Source: Nocardia sp. NBC_00416 (GTDB taxonomy: Bacteria > Actinomycetota > Actinomycetes > Mycobacteriales > Mycobacteriaceae). Taken from it: a stretch of 64,000 nt of DNA. The stretch is taken from contig NZ_CP107932.1 in assembly GCF_036032445.1 (NCBI RefSeq), positions 1,118,501 to 1,182,500 on the forward strand, written 5' to 3'. Positions 25,667 through 33,862 of this stretch are shown here, piece after piece. The position numbers were made by a program, and so were the translations under genes. Under the pieces are notes generated by a model. The model searched no databases, had not been told where the DNA came from, and worked only from the letters and a program-made list of their open reading frames with translations. Position 1 is the stretch's first letter. Each line of letters opens with the position of its first letter.

Positions 25667-26997
25667 GGGGCGTCGAGGCCGAGTCGGTGGCCGAGCCAAG
25701 GCATCTCCTTCTCGAGTCCGGCGGACCACACGGCGAAGCTGTGGGCGCCGGGCAGTTCGGTGAGGTGGACATCCATACCGGCGGCCCGTGCCGCGGCGGT
25801 GAGCCGCTCCATCGCGCCGCGGTATTCGGCGTCGTCGAGACCTACGACGAAGGCGCCCGCCGAGTCGGGGTAGCGATTACGGGCCAGCAGGTCGGCGGGG
25901 TTGTTGCGGGCGAAGGCCTCGGCATCGCCGCCGAAGACGTCGCGGATCGTGGTGTTGCGATTGCCCAGCGTCGGTTCCGCCTGACCCGACATGTCGAGGA
26001 ACGTGGGGTAGACGTCAGGGCGGGTGGTGGCCAGTTGCAGGGCACAGGTGCCGCCGTAGGAGAGGCCGCCCACGGCCCACGCTCGTGGATCGGGGTCGAC
26101 CTGCAGGTGGGCGCGTACCCATTCGGGCACATCGACGGTCAGGTACGTCGCGGCATTGCCGAGATGCGAGTCGACACACAGTGGGTTGTCGAGCCGGCCG
26201 CCGGTGCCGTCGGCGAGGACGACGATCGGCGCCAGCCCGCGGTGGCCGGCCGCGTAGGCGTCCATGATCTCGGTGAGCCGGCCGCCGACGAGCCAGTCGT
26301 CGGGACTGCCGGGCTGCCCGGCCAGGAGTACGAGCACGGGCAGGTCGGGCCGTGGGGCGGCGAAGTAGGCCGGCGGCAGATAGATCCGTGCCGCGCGGGC
26401 GGAAAACCGGGAGACGGCACCCGGAATGGAGGTTTTGGTCACCGCGCCGGTCTGCGGCAGATCGTCGGGCGGCACCCAATTCCCGGGCCGCGGCGGATCC
26501 TGGCCCGATACCGCCTGGGGCGCCAGCGACGCGTCGAACGGCACCGTGCGGTAGTCGGTTCTGCCGAGAACCGCACGGACCGTCGGGTACGCGTCGTACA
26601 CGGCGTTGATCCCGCCGGCCGCGCAGAGCAGCACCGCCACCGCCGCCGCGACGAGCCCGGCCCCGACGGCCGGCCGCGACCGGTCCCGACGGCGTACGAA
26701 CCACCGGCCGCCCAGCAACGCCATGGCGAAAATCGCCAGACCCGACCAGAGGTAGACGACAGCGGGCAGCGGGTCGGGAAAAGGCCGCCACACCTTGTCG
26801 ATGAGCACGGCGGCGAGCACCACCGTCGCCACGGCCGCCCCCGCCGCGGCGGTGAGCCCGGCGAGCAGCCAGCGACGCTGCCGGCGCGCAGCCAGCACGG
26901 CCAGGCCCACCGCCGTGACGACGACGAACACAGCGGTTGCCTGCGTAGTCGTCACACGCAGGTCGAGCACCCTTTCCGCGAGTCCGGTCCACGACAT
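25663..26997 (-). CDS. Membrane-anchored esterase (antigen 85/esterase D-like fold)
   Basis: A 444-residue protein. Residues 1-140 carry four transmembrane helices. The rest is an alpha/beta-hydrolase of the esterase/Ag85-like group with RIYLPPAYFAAPRPDLPVLV, the nucleophile elbow GLSYGGTCALQ and the catalytic His in PGAHSFAVW. The hydrolase domain is expected on the outer face. It is coupled by 4-nt overlap to the MprF-like synthase. A similar pairing of lipid aminoacylase and esterase is described in Corynebacterium, where the esterase removes the amino acid again. A like role here is inference. Confidence 0.86.
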   Translation of the reverse strand: MSWTGLAERVLDLRVTTTQATAVFVVVTAVGLAVLAARRQRRWLLAGLTAAAGAAVATVVLAAVLIDKVWRPFPDPLPAVVYLWSGLAIFAMALLGGRWFVRRRDRSRPAVGAGLVAAAVAVLLCAAGGINAVYDAYPTVRAVLGRTDYRTVPFDASLAPQAVSGQDPPRPGNWVPPDDLPQTGAVTKTSIPGAVSRFSARAARIYLPPAYFAAPRPDLPVLVLLAGQPGSPDDWLVGGRLTEIMDAYAAGHRGLAPIVVLADGTGGRLDNPLCVDSHLGNAATYLTVDVPEWVRAHLQVDPDPRAWAVGGLSYGGTCALQLATTRPDVYPTFLDMSGQAEPTLGNRNTTIRDVFGGDAEAFARNNPADLLARNRYPDSAGAFVVGLDDAEYRGAMERLTAAARAAGMDVHLTELPGAHSFAVWSAGLEKEMPWLGHRLGLDAP

Positions 26998-27917
26998 AAC
27001 GTCCAGTATGCGGGTGCGCGCTGCCCGGCACGGTGATCGACAGTCGGCGCGGGAACGCCCGTCCCGGCCGCCTTCGTTCGCGTCCTGATCAGCACCGGGT
27101 CGCGGCGGATCGTCGTCGACCCGGCGCGTCGGTGGATTGCCGGGTGGGCACCAGGGCGCACTGTGCCGTCGCGGCGATCCGAACGGCGTCGGTGCTATGC
27201 GCGCGCTCGACGCGAGATTATCTCCGGTTTATATCACGGCAATCTCGGACTACGGATGGATAATGATTTCTGTCCGGCCCGGATCCGGCGTCACAATTCG
27301 GTGGTCATTCCTCGGTCGGTTGACGGATATCAATGACGATGCGGCCTCTCGATAATAATTGCCGTCCGGTCTGTTATGCATCGGTGGAACTGTCTCACAA
27401 TTACGAAACAGCGAGCTGTGCGAGCGACTCGCACACGTGAGATCGGCAGCGCGGCAGCGGCGTGGGCCCGGGTCGCGCAGAGACGGTCGTGCCGCCGCGC
27501 GGAGGCCGGTGTCCGTCGTGTGACCGGGGCCGCTGTGGCGGTGGAAACAGCGAGCGCTGGGCCCGCGTCGGGTGCGCACTCGGGTGTCGGCCGGTGCCGC
27601 TTCGGGCCCGCCGGTGAGCGGATATAGGAATTGGCCGGCCGGGCGCGATTCGCGCGCGGTGCGGGAAACGGATTCCGCAAAAGCAAATTCGCGCGATCGT
27701 ATCGGATGGAATGGGCCCTGACGATATTGATTTCGAAGTGCTAATGTGCAAAACGTGGACCTTCCCGAGGAAGGGTGTTCCCACTGGGCGATAGTCCTGC
27801 CGGGTAACGGTGTTCGGAGGTTCGATCCGGCCGATGGTTTCCGGGGGCTTCGTCGTTCTTGCGATTTCTTTACCGGAGAACAATCCGAATTTTTAGTCGG
27901 AGGAAGAGAGAAAACGT
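26998..27917. other. Gene-poor stretch of about 0.9 kb
   Basis: No frame in this interval has convincing protein character; the open frames on both strands are Arg/Ser/Pro-rich. Base composition is more mixed than in the neighbours, with AT-rich patches at 27220-27360 and 27660-27740. It probably contains the promoter of the esterase-MprF operon and a long leader for the small peptide gene at 27918. Confidence 0.5.
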
Positions 27918-28001
27918 CATGAGTGCGGTAATCGGTCTCGGCTCCGCCGCCGCGGTGGCTGCTGTCAGCGTGGTGTGGGCACTGGTCGCCCTGATCCTCT
28001 G
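27918..28001 (+). CDS. 27-residue hydrophobic membrane peptide (candidate)
   Basis: ATG 27918 opens 27 codons ending at TGA 28001. Apart from the first three residues the product is one continuous hydrophobic helix (VIGLGSAAAVAAVSVVWALV then ALIL). A purine-rich stretch GGAGGAAGAGAG lies at 27899-27910, giving a usable ribosome site at 8-14 nt. The region upstream is AT-rich (GAATTTTTAG). A single transmembrane microprotein of KdpF-like size is plausible, but no kdp genes are present. It could associate with a larger membrane protein. I cannot confirm expression. Confidence 0.4.
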
Positions 28002-28218
28002 AGCGCGGGTAGCGCAGCCACCGGCGCGCAGCCCGTCGTCGCCGGTCTCGCGAACACTGGGACCGGCCCCGGGCTCTTCCCATCCGGGAGAGTTGTCACA
28101 GCTCGCGCCGTGAACCATCACATAAGAAACTTTCTTCGTGTCAGTGGAAGTCATACCGTTGTGTTGGCCGTGATGGACGGCCCAGCCCTGACTGCTGCGA
28201 CGACAAGCGGAGACAACG

Positions 28219-30021
28219 GTGAGTCGGACCCCGAAGGACGATCTGGGCGAACTACGCGCGTTGGTAACCACGTTGGAGAAGTTGATCGCCGAGGCTTCCC
28301 GGGTCACCGCGGAACTGAGAACCGCCCTGGCCTCTGCCGAGGAGCACGCGGAGCGGAATATCGCCGCCGCGCCGAGTTCGGCCCGGACGAGTTCAACCGA
28401 CCGCGGGGTATCGGTCGAGCGCTCGAACAGCGCCGTCGACGCGTCCCGAGCCGTCCTGTCCACGCGCACACCGGCTTCGACCCCATGGTCGCGCAAACGA
28501 GCGAAAGCGTCCGCGCCGGTGCGACCCGCCGCGTTCGATGCGGTCGCCTCCACCGCGTCGGGATCGGCGCGCGCACCACTTGCGTTGGCGTCCGCATCGA
28601 CTACGGCGCCGAAACATCAGCAGCTTTCCCGGTCCGCGGAGTCCGATCCGGCGCCGGCCACGGCGGCCGTCCCGGAAGAGTCTGTGCCCGAAAAGGCATC
28701 GCCACCACCGCGTCCGGCTGACCCGCTGCCCGGCTCGCCGGTCGTCGGCGCAGTCGGTGTGCCGGATGAGGCGCGCCGGGTGCCGAGGCCGGTCGCCGCG
28801 GTGGGCACGCGCACCCGTAGTTCGGATGTCGACGATCGTGCGTCACGGCCGGATGTGCCGCAGCCGGTCGATCGTCCATCCCGGACGCAGTCGGCACCGG
28901 TCGATCCCGACCACCCCGCCGAACGCATCGACTACATGCCGGCGACAGCCGACCCGGTCGTGGTGCTGTCCGCGACCGCCGCTGAGGTGAGCGGCCCGCC
29001 CCGCGAGATCACCAGGCCCGCGCCGGTGTCCCGCGAGCCCGGAGACGTCCCTCTCACGCTTGTCGCCGGAGGCGAGCGGCCACCGGGATCCCCGGTTTCG
29101 GCTCGGGTCGGCGCGTCGGCGGACTCCCCGCCGATAGTGCCGTCTCTCGCGTCGTCGCCCCGGCCGCACGAGTTCCGGCCCGGGTTGCCGGTGTTCGGGG
29201 ATCCGGAGGTGAGCTCGGACGGGTCCGGGACGGGAAGCCCGGCCGAGCCCGCGCCCGCGGAACTGTCAACGCGGCCCGTGGCGGCCGCGCCGCTGCAACT
29301 GGTGGGTGATCCCGGGTGGTCCGACGTGCCGCCCGGATCCGCCACCGGACCGGATCCGGATCAGGCCCCCGCGGCGCCGGCTGTGCTGCGGGCGACGGGC
29401 GGGGACGAGGATTCGGCGGCGATCCGGCTCGCCGCGGATATGGCTCGCGGACACGGCTTGAAGATCCGTGGCTTCGAGAATGGATATCTCGATGCCGATA
29501 TCGTTCACGAGATCGCCGCGGCCCTGGACGATCTGCTCGCGAAGTATCCCGTCCCGCTGTACGGCATCGAGGTCGCCGAACAGCGCGAGGACACGATCCG
29601 CCGCGAACGCAAGAAAGCCGCGGAGCCCGGACCGGGCGGCCGGCCGCGCGTATGGATCACCCTGGAGCGGACCGAGTTGGCGAGCTCGAGCGCGCCCGGG
29701 CCGGGACAGACCAGAAGACTTTTCCGTCGATCCGATACCGGCGGGCGTCCGGTGCACGCGGCGGTCGTCCGCGCATTCGCGGCCGCTCTCGACGAGGCGG
29801 GCGGCTACCGGGCCCGCCAGGAAGCATGGCGGATCATGATGGCCGATTCCCTCAGCGGCGGGCCGAGTATCGGTCAGGGACTGCTCGATCCTCGGCGCGC
29901 GCTGATCGAAGGCTTCGTGGAAGTCGAGCTGCGCGGAAAGCGTGCGGGGGAGTCGGCAAAGACGCTGCACGAAGCCCTACTGAAAATGGCTCAGGCGAAA
30001 CCCGAGGAGACCTCGGCCTGA
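28219..30021 (+). CDS. Pro/Ala/Ser-rich protein with N-terminal coiled coil and conserved-looking C-terminal domain
   Basis: A 600-residue protein in three parts. Residues ~5-45 form a short coiled coil (LGELRALVTTLEKLIAEASR). Residues ~50-395 are low-complexity Pro/Ala/Ser/Asp linker. Residues ~395-600 form a folded domain (IRGFENGYLDADIVHEIAAA, YPVPLYGIEVAEQ, VHAAVVRAFAAALDEAGGYR). The last segment has the spacing of a zincin-like HExxHALD-x-AGG region, but the metal-binding residues are absent. GTG 28219 has GGAG 6 nt upstream. There is no signal peptide. Function unknown; a structural or decoy role is conceivable. Confidence 0.7.
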   Translation: MSRTPKDDLGELRALVTTLEKLIAEASRVTAELRTALASAEEHAERNIAAAPSSARTSSTDRGVSVERSNSAVDASRAVLSTRTPASTPWSRKRAKASAPVRPAAFDAVASTASGSARAPLALASASTTAPKHQQLSRSAESDPAPATAAVPEESVPEKASPPPRPADPLPGSPVVGAVGVPDEARRVPRPVAAVGTRTRSSDVDDRASRPDVPQPVDRPSRTQSAPVDPDHPAERIDYMPATADPVVVLSATAAEVSGPPREITRPAPVSREPGDVPLTLVAGGERPPGSPVSARVGASADSPPIVPSLASSPRPHEFRPGLPVFGDPEVSSDGSGTGSPAEPAPAELSTRPVAAAPLQLVGDPGWSDVPPGSATGPDPDQAPAAPAVLRATGGDEDSAAIRLAADMARGHGLKIRGFENGYLDADIVHEIAAALDDLLAKYPVPLYGIEVAEQREDTIRRERKKAAEPGPGGRPRVWITLERTELASSSAPGPGQTRRLFRRSDTGGRPVHAAVVRAFAAALDEAGGYRARQEAWRIMMADSLSGGPSIGQGLLDPRRALIEGFVEVELRGKRAGESAKTLHEALLKMAQAKPEETSA

Positions 30022-30086
30022 CCTGGTGTGCGGTCGGTTCTTCTCCTCGCAGTCCGAGCATCGCCCGGATGCCGTGCCAATATTCG

Positions 30087-30111
30087 ACACGGCATATATG
30101 TCGTGTAATGT
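30087..30111 (+). promoter_or_regulatory. Palindromic operator and -10 element ahead of the MarR operon
   Basis: A 20-bp near-perfect palindrome, ACACGGCATA then TATGTCGTGT (30087-30106, one mismatched pair), runs into a -10-like TAATGT (30106-30111). The ATG of the first reading frame follows at 30120, so the transcript may be leaderless. The layout is typical for a self-repressing MarR-family promoter. Confidence 0.6.
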
Positions 30112-30119
30112 ATCGACCA

Positions 30120-30325
30120 TGATCATCACTCCGGAGCATGACGAGCTCATCGGCGAGCACGCTGCCGCGATCATGCCGGACGGTATCCCCGGCCCCCGCG
30201 AAGTGGTGCTGCCGCGCACCGGCCACATGTTCCGGTTCTCGCATCCGGCCACCTACTCCGACGCGGTGCAGACCTTCCTGGCCGAGACCCTCACCGATAC
30301 GGTCCCGGCCGATGCGGCGCGCTGA
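30120..30325 (+). pseudogene. C-terminal remnant of an alpha/beta-hydrolase
   Basis: A 68-residue frame that matches only the end of an alpha/beta-hydrolase: VVLPRTGHMFRFSHPATYSD then AVQTFLAETL, with the catalytic-His position GHMF. The nucleophile elbow and all upstream parts are missing; the DNA 5' of ATG 30120 is promoter-like and belongs to no hydrolase. It overlaps the MarR start by 14 nt. It may be a deletion remnant still transcribed with MarR, or a very short functional protein. I favour remnant. Confidence 0.5.
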
Positions 30326-30770
30326 ACACCTGCGGTTCGCGATCCTGGCCGCCCAGCGCGAAGGCAACAGGCTCCTGGCCCGGGCACTCAAACCCCTCGG
30401 CATCACTCCGTCCCAAGCCGAGGTATTACGCCTGTTGCAGCAGCGAGGACCCCTCTCCCTCAACGGAATCGGACAACTCCTGGTGTGTGAGAGCGGCAGC
30501 AGTCCCAGCAGGCTGGTCGACCGTGTGGTCGGCCTCGGGCTGGTCGACCGTCGAATCGACGCCGCGGATCGCCGCCACGTGGAGATCAGCCTCACGCCCG
30601 AAGGCAACCGGGTCGCCACCGCGGTCGCCGAGGTCGAAGACGACCTCTACGCCATGATCGACGCCGTCGCCGAAGGCCACGACACCGACGCTCTGCTGGG
30701 CTTCGTCCACAGCTTCGTCGACCAGTTGCCCTCCGGGCAAGCGCTGGCCCTACGCCTCGAAGACGGATGA
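30312..30770 (+). CDS. MarR family transcriptional regulator
   Basis: A 152-residue winged-helix regulator with GITPSQAEVLRLLQQRGPLS, a recognition helix region LLVCESGSSPSRLVDRVVGL and the wing VDRRIDAADRRHVEISLTPE. ATG 30312 lies inside the end of the hydrolase remnant, so both are on one transcript from the palindromic promoter near 30090. MarR proteins usually repress their own operon and release it on binding small phenolic or oxidant ligands; the ligand here is unknown. Confidence 0.88.
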   Translation: MRRAEHLRFAILAAQREGNRLLARALKPLGITPSQAEVLRLLQQRGPLSLNGIGQLLVCESGSSPSRLVDRVVGLGLVDRRIDAADRRHVEISLTPEGNRVATAVAEVEDDLYAMIDAVAEGHDTDALLGFVHSFVDQLPSGQALALRLEDG

Positions 30771-30974
30771 CGGCAAATCCACACGGCCGGTTCGCGAGCG
30801 GTCCTGCTGAATACGCTCGTCGGAATTCAGCGTGTCCGTAGCTGCGCGGACGTGATCACCGAGTTGGCGGTCGGGGTGTCCGGCGGCCGACAGCGTGCCG
30901 ACCGGCAATCCGAGTGGTCGATCCGACCGAGGTTCACCCGGGTGACGCCGTGCGAATCGGTCGCGTGCTCCGAT

Positions 30975-31562
30975 TCATCGACTCGTTCCGTTCGGCCCCG
31001 GTTCGGTGTACAGGTAGAGGTCGCGCAGTAGGCAGACCTCGGACAGGTGGTGGATCAGCTCGCGGTGGATGTGCAGGATCAGATCGGCCACGGGCCGCTC
31101 GGGAAAGGGCTCTGCGGGCCCGATCGGGGCAGATAGCCGGGCCCGGCCGAGATCGCGCACCCCGGTCAGCCAGAGATCGAGCTGGGCTTCGAGCTGGTCG
31201 AGGGCGCCGGCCGCGCTGCCGGCGTATTCCCAGGTCTCGTACGACGCCGGCGGCGCCCCGAAGTGTGCGGCGTTGCGTGCGGCGAGGACACCCACGATGA
31301 CGTGTCCGAGTCGCCAGGCGATTGTGGTGAAGGGTGCGGGGACCGGTGTGGGGAAGGCGTAGTCGATCGCGAAGTCGCCCGCCCCGGCCTGAACGGGCGC
31401 CGTCGAGCTGCCGCGAGGTCGCACACTCCAGGCGTCCGGTACCGGCGACCAGAAGTACTCGTCGTCGGTGAGACCGTCGAGCCGGGTTCGGAGCTGATGG
31501 TTCCAATGGAACTCCCACTGCTCGCGCAGGGTCACGTTCCAGTCGAGTTCGTGTGTGTCCAT
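30975..31562 (-). CDS. DinB superfamily protein
   Basis: A 195-residue four-helix-bundle protein of the DinB/YfiT type. It carries the family opening LREQWEFHWNHQLRTRLDGL-TDDEYFW-P, then WRLGHVIVGVLAARNAAHFG and HIHRELIHHLSEVCLLRDLY. The conserved His positions of the metal site are present (LGHV and the late HxxE/HH cluster). Such proteins include thiol-dependent transferases (for example mycothiol- or bacillithiol-dependent enzymes). A mycothiol-linked role is possible for this organism but not shown. ATG 31562. Confidence 0.82.
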   Translation of the reverse strand: MDTHELDWNVTLREQWEFHWNHQLRTRLDGLTDDEYFWSPVPDAWSVRPRGSSTAPVQAGAGDFAIDYAFPTPVPAPFTTIAWRLGHVIVGVLAARNAAHFGAPPASYETWEYAGSAAGALDQLEAQLDLWLTGVRDLGRARLSAPIGPAEPFPERPVADLILHIHRELIHHLSEVCLLRDLYLYTEPGPNGTSR

Positions 31563-31739
31563 GGGACCACCCTTGCATCCCTAGCGGACAGGATCGGTCC
31601 GCTTTCGCCGGCGGGTGGTGAAGTGGACGGTGTGACGGACAGCGTCCGGTCCGGACCCGACCGGCTCGGAGTCACCTCGCGCACGGTACGGCGCGAGGTC
31701 GTGCACGCGCACGACCCGCTGCTGAAAACAACGTCGAGG

Positions 31740-32771
31740 TCATCGATCCACCGGAGCTCGGTCTTCGGCGGTCCCGCTACGACGCGCGAGTCTCGCGGCC
31801 CGGTCGATGAGATCCTGCGATACCGTCCACAACCTCCGGGCGGCATCGGGGTCGAGCGCCCATTCCTTGACGCCGTCGCTGTTCTCGAACAGGGCCGCGT
31901 CGTCGGCCACGGTGTGGGCCTCGCGTCCGTTATCGAGGTAATGGCCGCCGGTGCCGGCGAATTCGGGTGTGAGGGCCGCGACGAGTGTCGTGGCGGCGCC
32001 CTGCTGAGCGCTCCTGTAGGTGAAGGCTCCCGCCGCCTCGGCCGCGGCCAGGTAGTCCTTGTGTTTTTGGGTGAAATCTCGCTGTAGGCCCGTGGCGACG
32101 CCCCCCGGGTTGACCGCGTTGGCGACGATGCCGTCGGCGGCCCAGCGTCGCGTGGCTTCGACTGCGAAGAGCGAGTTGGCGGTTTTGGACTGCGCGTAAG
32201 CGGCCTGCGGATCGTAGTCGCGCCGCTCGAATTGGATATCGTCGAACACCACCGGCGACCTCATATGCGCCGTGGAGCTGACCGCGACGATCCGGGCTCC
32301 GCCGCTGTCCCGGGCTCCGGCGGCCAGCGCCTCGTACAAGCCGGTGCTCAGGGCGAAATGGCCGAGATGATTGGTGGCGAACTGGAGTTCCCATCCTTCC
32401 GGGGTCCGGGTCAGTTCGCTGACGACGACGCCGGCGTTGTTGATCAGTATGTGCAGTGGGCCGGTCCAGCCGTGGGTGAACGCGGCGACGGAGGATCGGT
32501 CGACGAGATCCAGCACACGCACGTGGACATCGCTGTTCGGGGCCGACTCGGCGATGTCCGCGGCGGTCTTCGCACCCGCGCGCGGGTCGCGGACCGCGAG
32601 GGTGACGTCGGCTCCGGCGCGTGCGAGCGAGCGGGCGGTCTCCACGCCGATGCCGGACGATGCGCCGGTGACGATGGCGCGGACGCCGGTGAGGTCGCGA
32701 CCCGCGACGACGTCATCGGCGGTGCTGCCCGCGTCGAATCGCGTGGTGATCAATGGGTGGGACGTGGGCAC
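31740..32771 (-). CDS. Short-chain dehydrogenase/reductase
   Basis: A 343-residue SDR similar to retinol-dehydrogenase/oxidoreductase types. NAD(P)-binding motif VTGASSGIGVETARSLARAG, NNAGV, and the catalytic set Ser (AVSSTAH), Tyr-x3-Lys (YAQSKTANSLFAVEA) are present. GTG 32771 has GGAGG 6 nt upstream. It is divergent from a TetR gene across a 140-bp region with an imperfect palindrome, so induction by the TetR ligand is likely. Substrate unknown. Confidence 0.9.
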   Translation of the reverse strand: MPTSHPLITTRFDAGSTADDVVAGRDLTGVRAIVTGASSGIGVETARSLARAGADVTLAVRDPRAGAKTAADIAESAPNSDVHVRVLDLVDRSSVAAFTHGWTGPLHILINNAGVVVSELTRTPEGWELQFATNHLGHFALSTGLYEALAAGARDSGGARIVAVSSTAHMRSPVVFDDIQFERRDYDPQAAYAQSKTANSLFAVEATRRWAADGIVANAVNPGGVATGLQRDFTQKHKDYLAAAEAAGAFTYRSAQQGAATTLVAALTPEFAGTGGHYLDNGREAHTVADDAALFENSDGVKEWALDPDAARRLWTVSQDLIDRAARLARRSGTAEDRAPVDR

Positions 32772-32861
32772 GGAAGCCTCCGAATGGACGAATGGGTCAG
32801 CGCGGAACGGCTGATCGAGTCCTGCCTGCTGGGCAGCGACTCCTACCGAACTAACTATACA

Positions 32862-32881
32862 TAGACGGCATATTCTGTCTA
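32862..32881. promoter_or_regulatory. Imperfect palindrome between SDR and TetR genes
   Basis: TAGAC and GTCTA flank a partly symmetric 10-bp centre (GGCATATTCT), in an AT-rich stretch 30 bp upstream of the TetR GTG start. Position and size fit a TetR-family operator serving both divergent genes. Confidence 0.55.
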
Positions 32882-32911
32882 GTACGTTCACATGCTGCTA
32901 CGCTGGCATCC

Positions 32912-33538
32912 GTGAGCGACGCGGAGCCAGGCATCGTCGAAGAGAGCTGGACCGAAAGCGGTCGTCGGCGCGAGCACGTGCTGGGCGCGGCTCTCCGGAC
33001 CTTCGCCCGCTACGGGTACCGGAAGACATCGATGGAGGATGTCGCCGCGGCCGCGGATATCTCCCGTCCGGGCCTGTACTTCCTGTTCACCTCGAAGCAG
33101 AACCTGTTCCGGGCCGCCGTCACGCACGCCCTCGACGGCGATATCGAAGCCGCGCAGCGGTGCCTGGCGGATGACGAGCGTCCACTTCGCGATCGACTGA
33201 TCGAAGCGCTCGACTTGTGGACCGGGCGCTATATCGGTCCCCTGGCGAAAGAGGTCGCCCTGTTGATCGAGGCCAACCCGGAGCTGCTGGGCTCTGTCGT
33301 CACCGACTACCCCGAGCGTTTTCTCGCGATGGTCACGAAGGCGGTCGCGGCCGAACTGTCTTCCGGGAGCGGCAGTCTGGCACAGGATCTGGCCCGGACC
33401 TTGCTGAGCACCGCCGGCGGCATCAAGCACGAGGTGACCACCCGGGACGAGTTCGTCGCGCGCATGACCGTCGGCGTGGACCTCCTGATGCCGGCCCTGG
33501 ACCACGGCGCCCGGCGCACTGCTTCTCGCCGGGCGTGA
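32912..33538 (+). CDS. TetR family regulator
   Basis: A 208-residue TetR-type regulator with HTH at residues ~35-65 (YRKTSMEDVAAAADISRPGL-YFLFTSKQNLFRAAV). GTG 32912 starts MSDAEPGIVEE. It is divergent from the SDR gene, its probable target, with a palindrome between them. Its 3' end faces a small remnant on the other strand. Confidence 0.88.
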   Translation: MSDAEPGIVEESWTESGRRREHVLGAALRTFARYGYRKTSMEDVAAAADISRPGLYFLFTSKQNLFRAAVTHALDGDIEAAQRCLADDERPLRDRLIEALDLWTGRYIGPLAKEVALLIEANPELLGSVVTDYPERFLAMVTKAVAAELSSGSGSLAQDLARTLLSTAGGIKHEVTTRDEFVARMTVGVDLLMPALDHGARRTASRRA

Positions 33539-33554
33539 GCGGCCGCCGGGTTGT

Positions 33555-33862
33555 TCAGGGCGGCGGTGGGGTGGACGACGGGCGGTCGGCCGCGACCAGC
33601 GCCCGCAACACGGCCGCGGGTGTATGGACCCGCGCCGCGTCGAAGGCGGCGCGGCGGTGCCGCCGGTTCATGAAATTCCAGCCCAGCGCGCGCAGCTCAT
33701 CGGGACCCGGCGTAATCGAGACGACGGTTCGGCCGCGAGTGCGGACCTCGTCGATCTCGCGCCGCAATACCGCCGACATCGGTTCGCGCAACAGCTTCTG
33801 CTCGGCGATTCCACCGAGTTCCGGCGCGCGGACACCGTGGGCGGAGGCCGTGGACCGTGCGC
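33555..33862 (-). pseudogene. 3' remnant resembling a patatin-like phospholipase
   Basis: Reading the minus strand into the stop at 33555 gives LRREIDEVRTRGRTVVSITP-GPDELRALGWNFMNRRHRRA-AFDAARVHTPAAVLRAL. This resembles the C-terminal end of actinobacterial patatin-like proteins (pattern El-x2-L-x3-G-x-xV-x2-I-xP then A-x-G-x-N-x-M). The nucleophile GxSxG part is absent because the frame runs at once into the 3' end of the DUF4173 gene at 33863. A short ORF could start at ATG 33779 (74 residues). I read it as a deletion remnant; resemblance is by eye only. Confidence 0.4.

Noticed and set aside
27819..27828. GGTTCGATCC, the T-arm consensus of tRNA
   Set aside because: The flanking bases do not form a T stem (GGAGG against CGGCC), and no acceptor or anticodon stem can be drawn around it.
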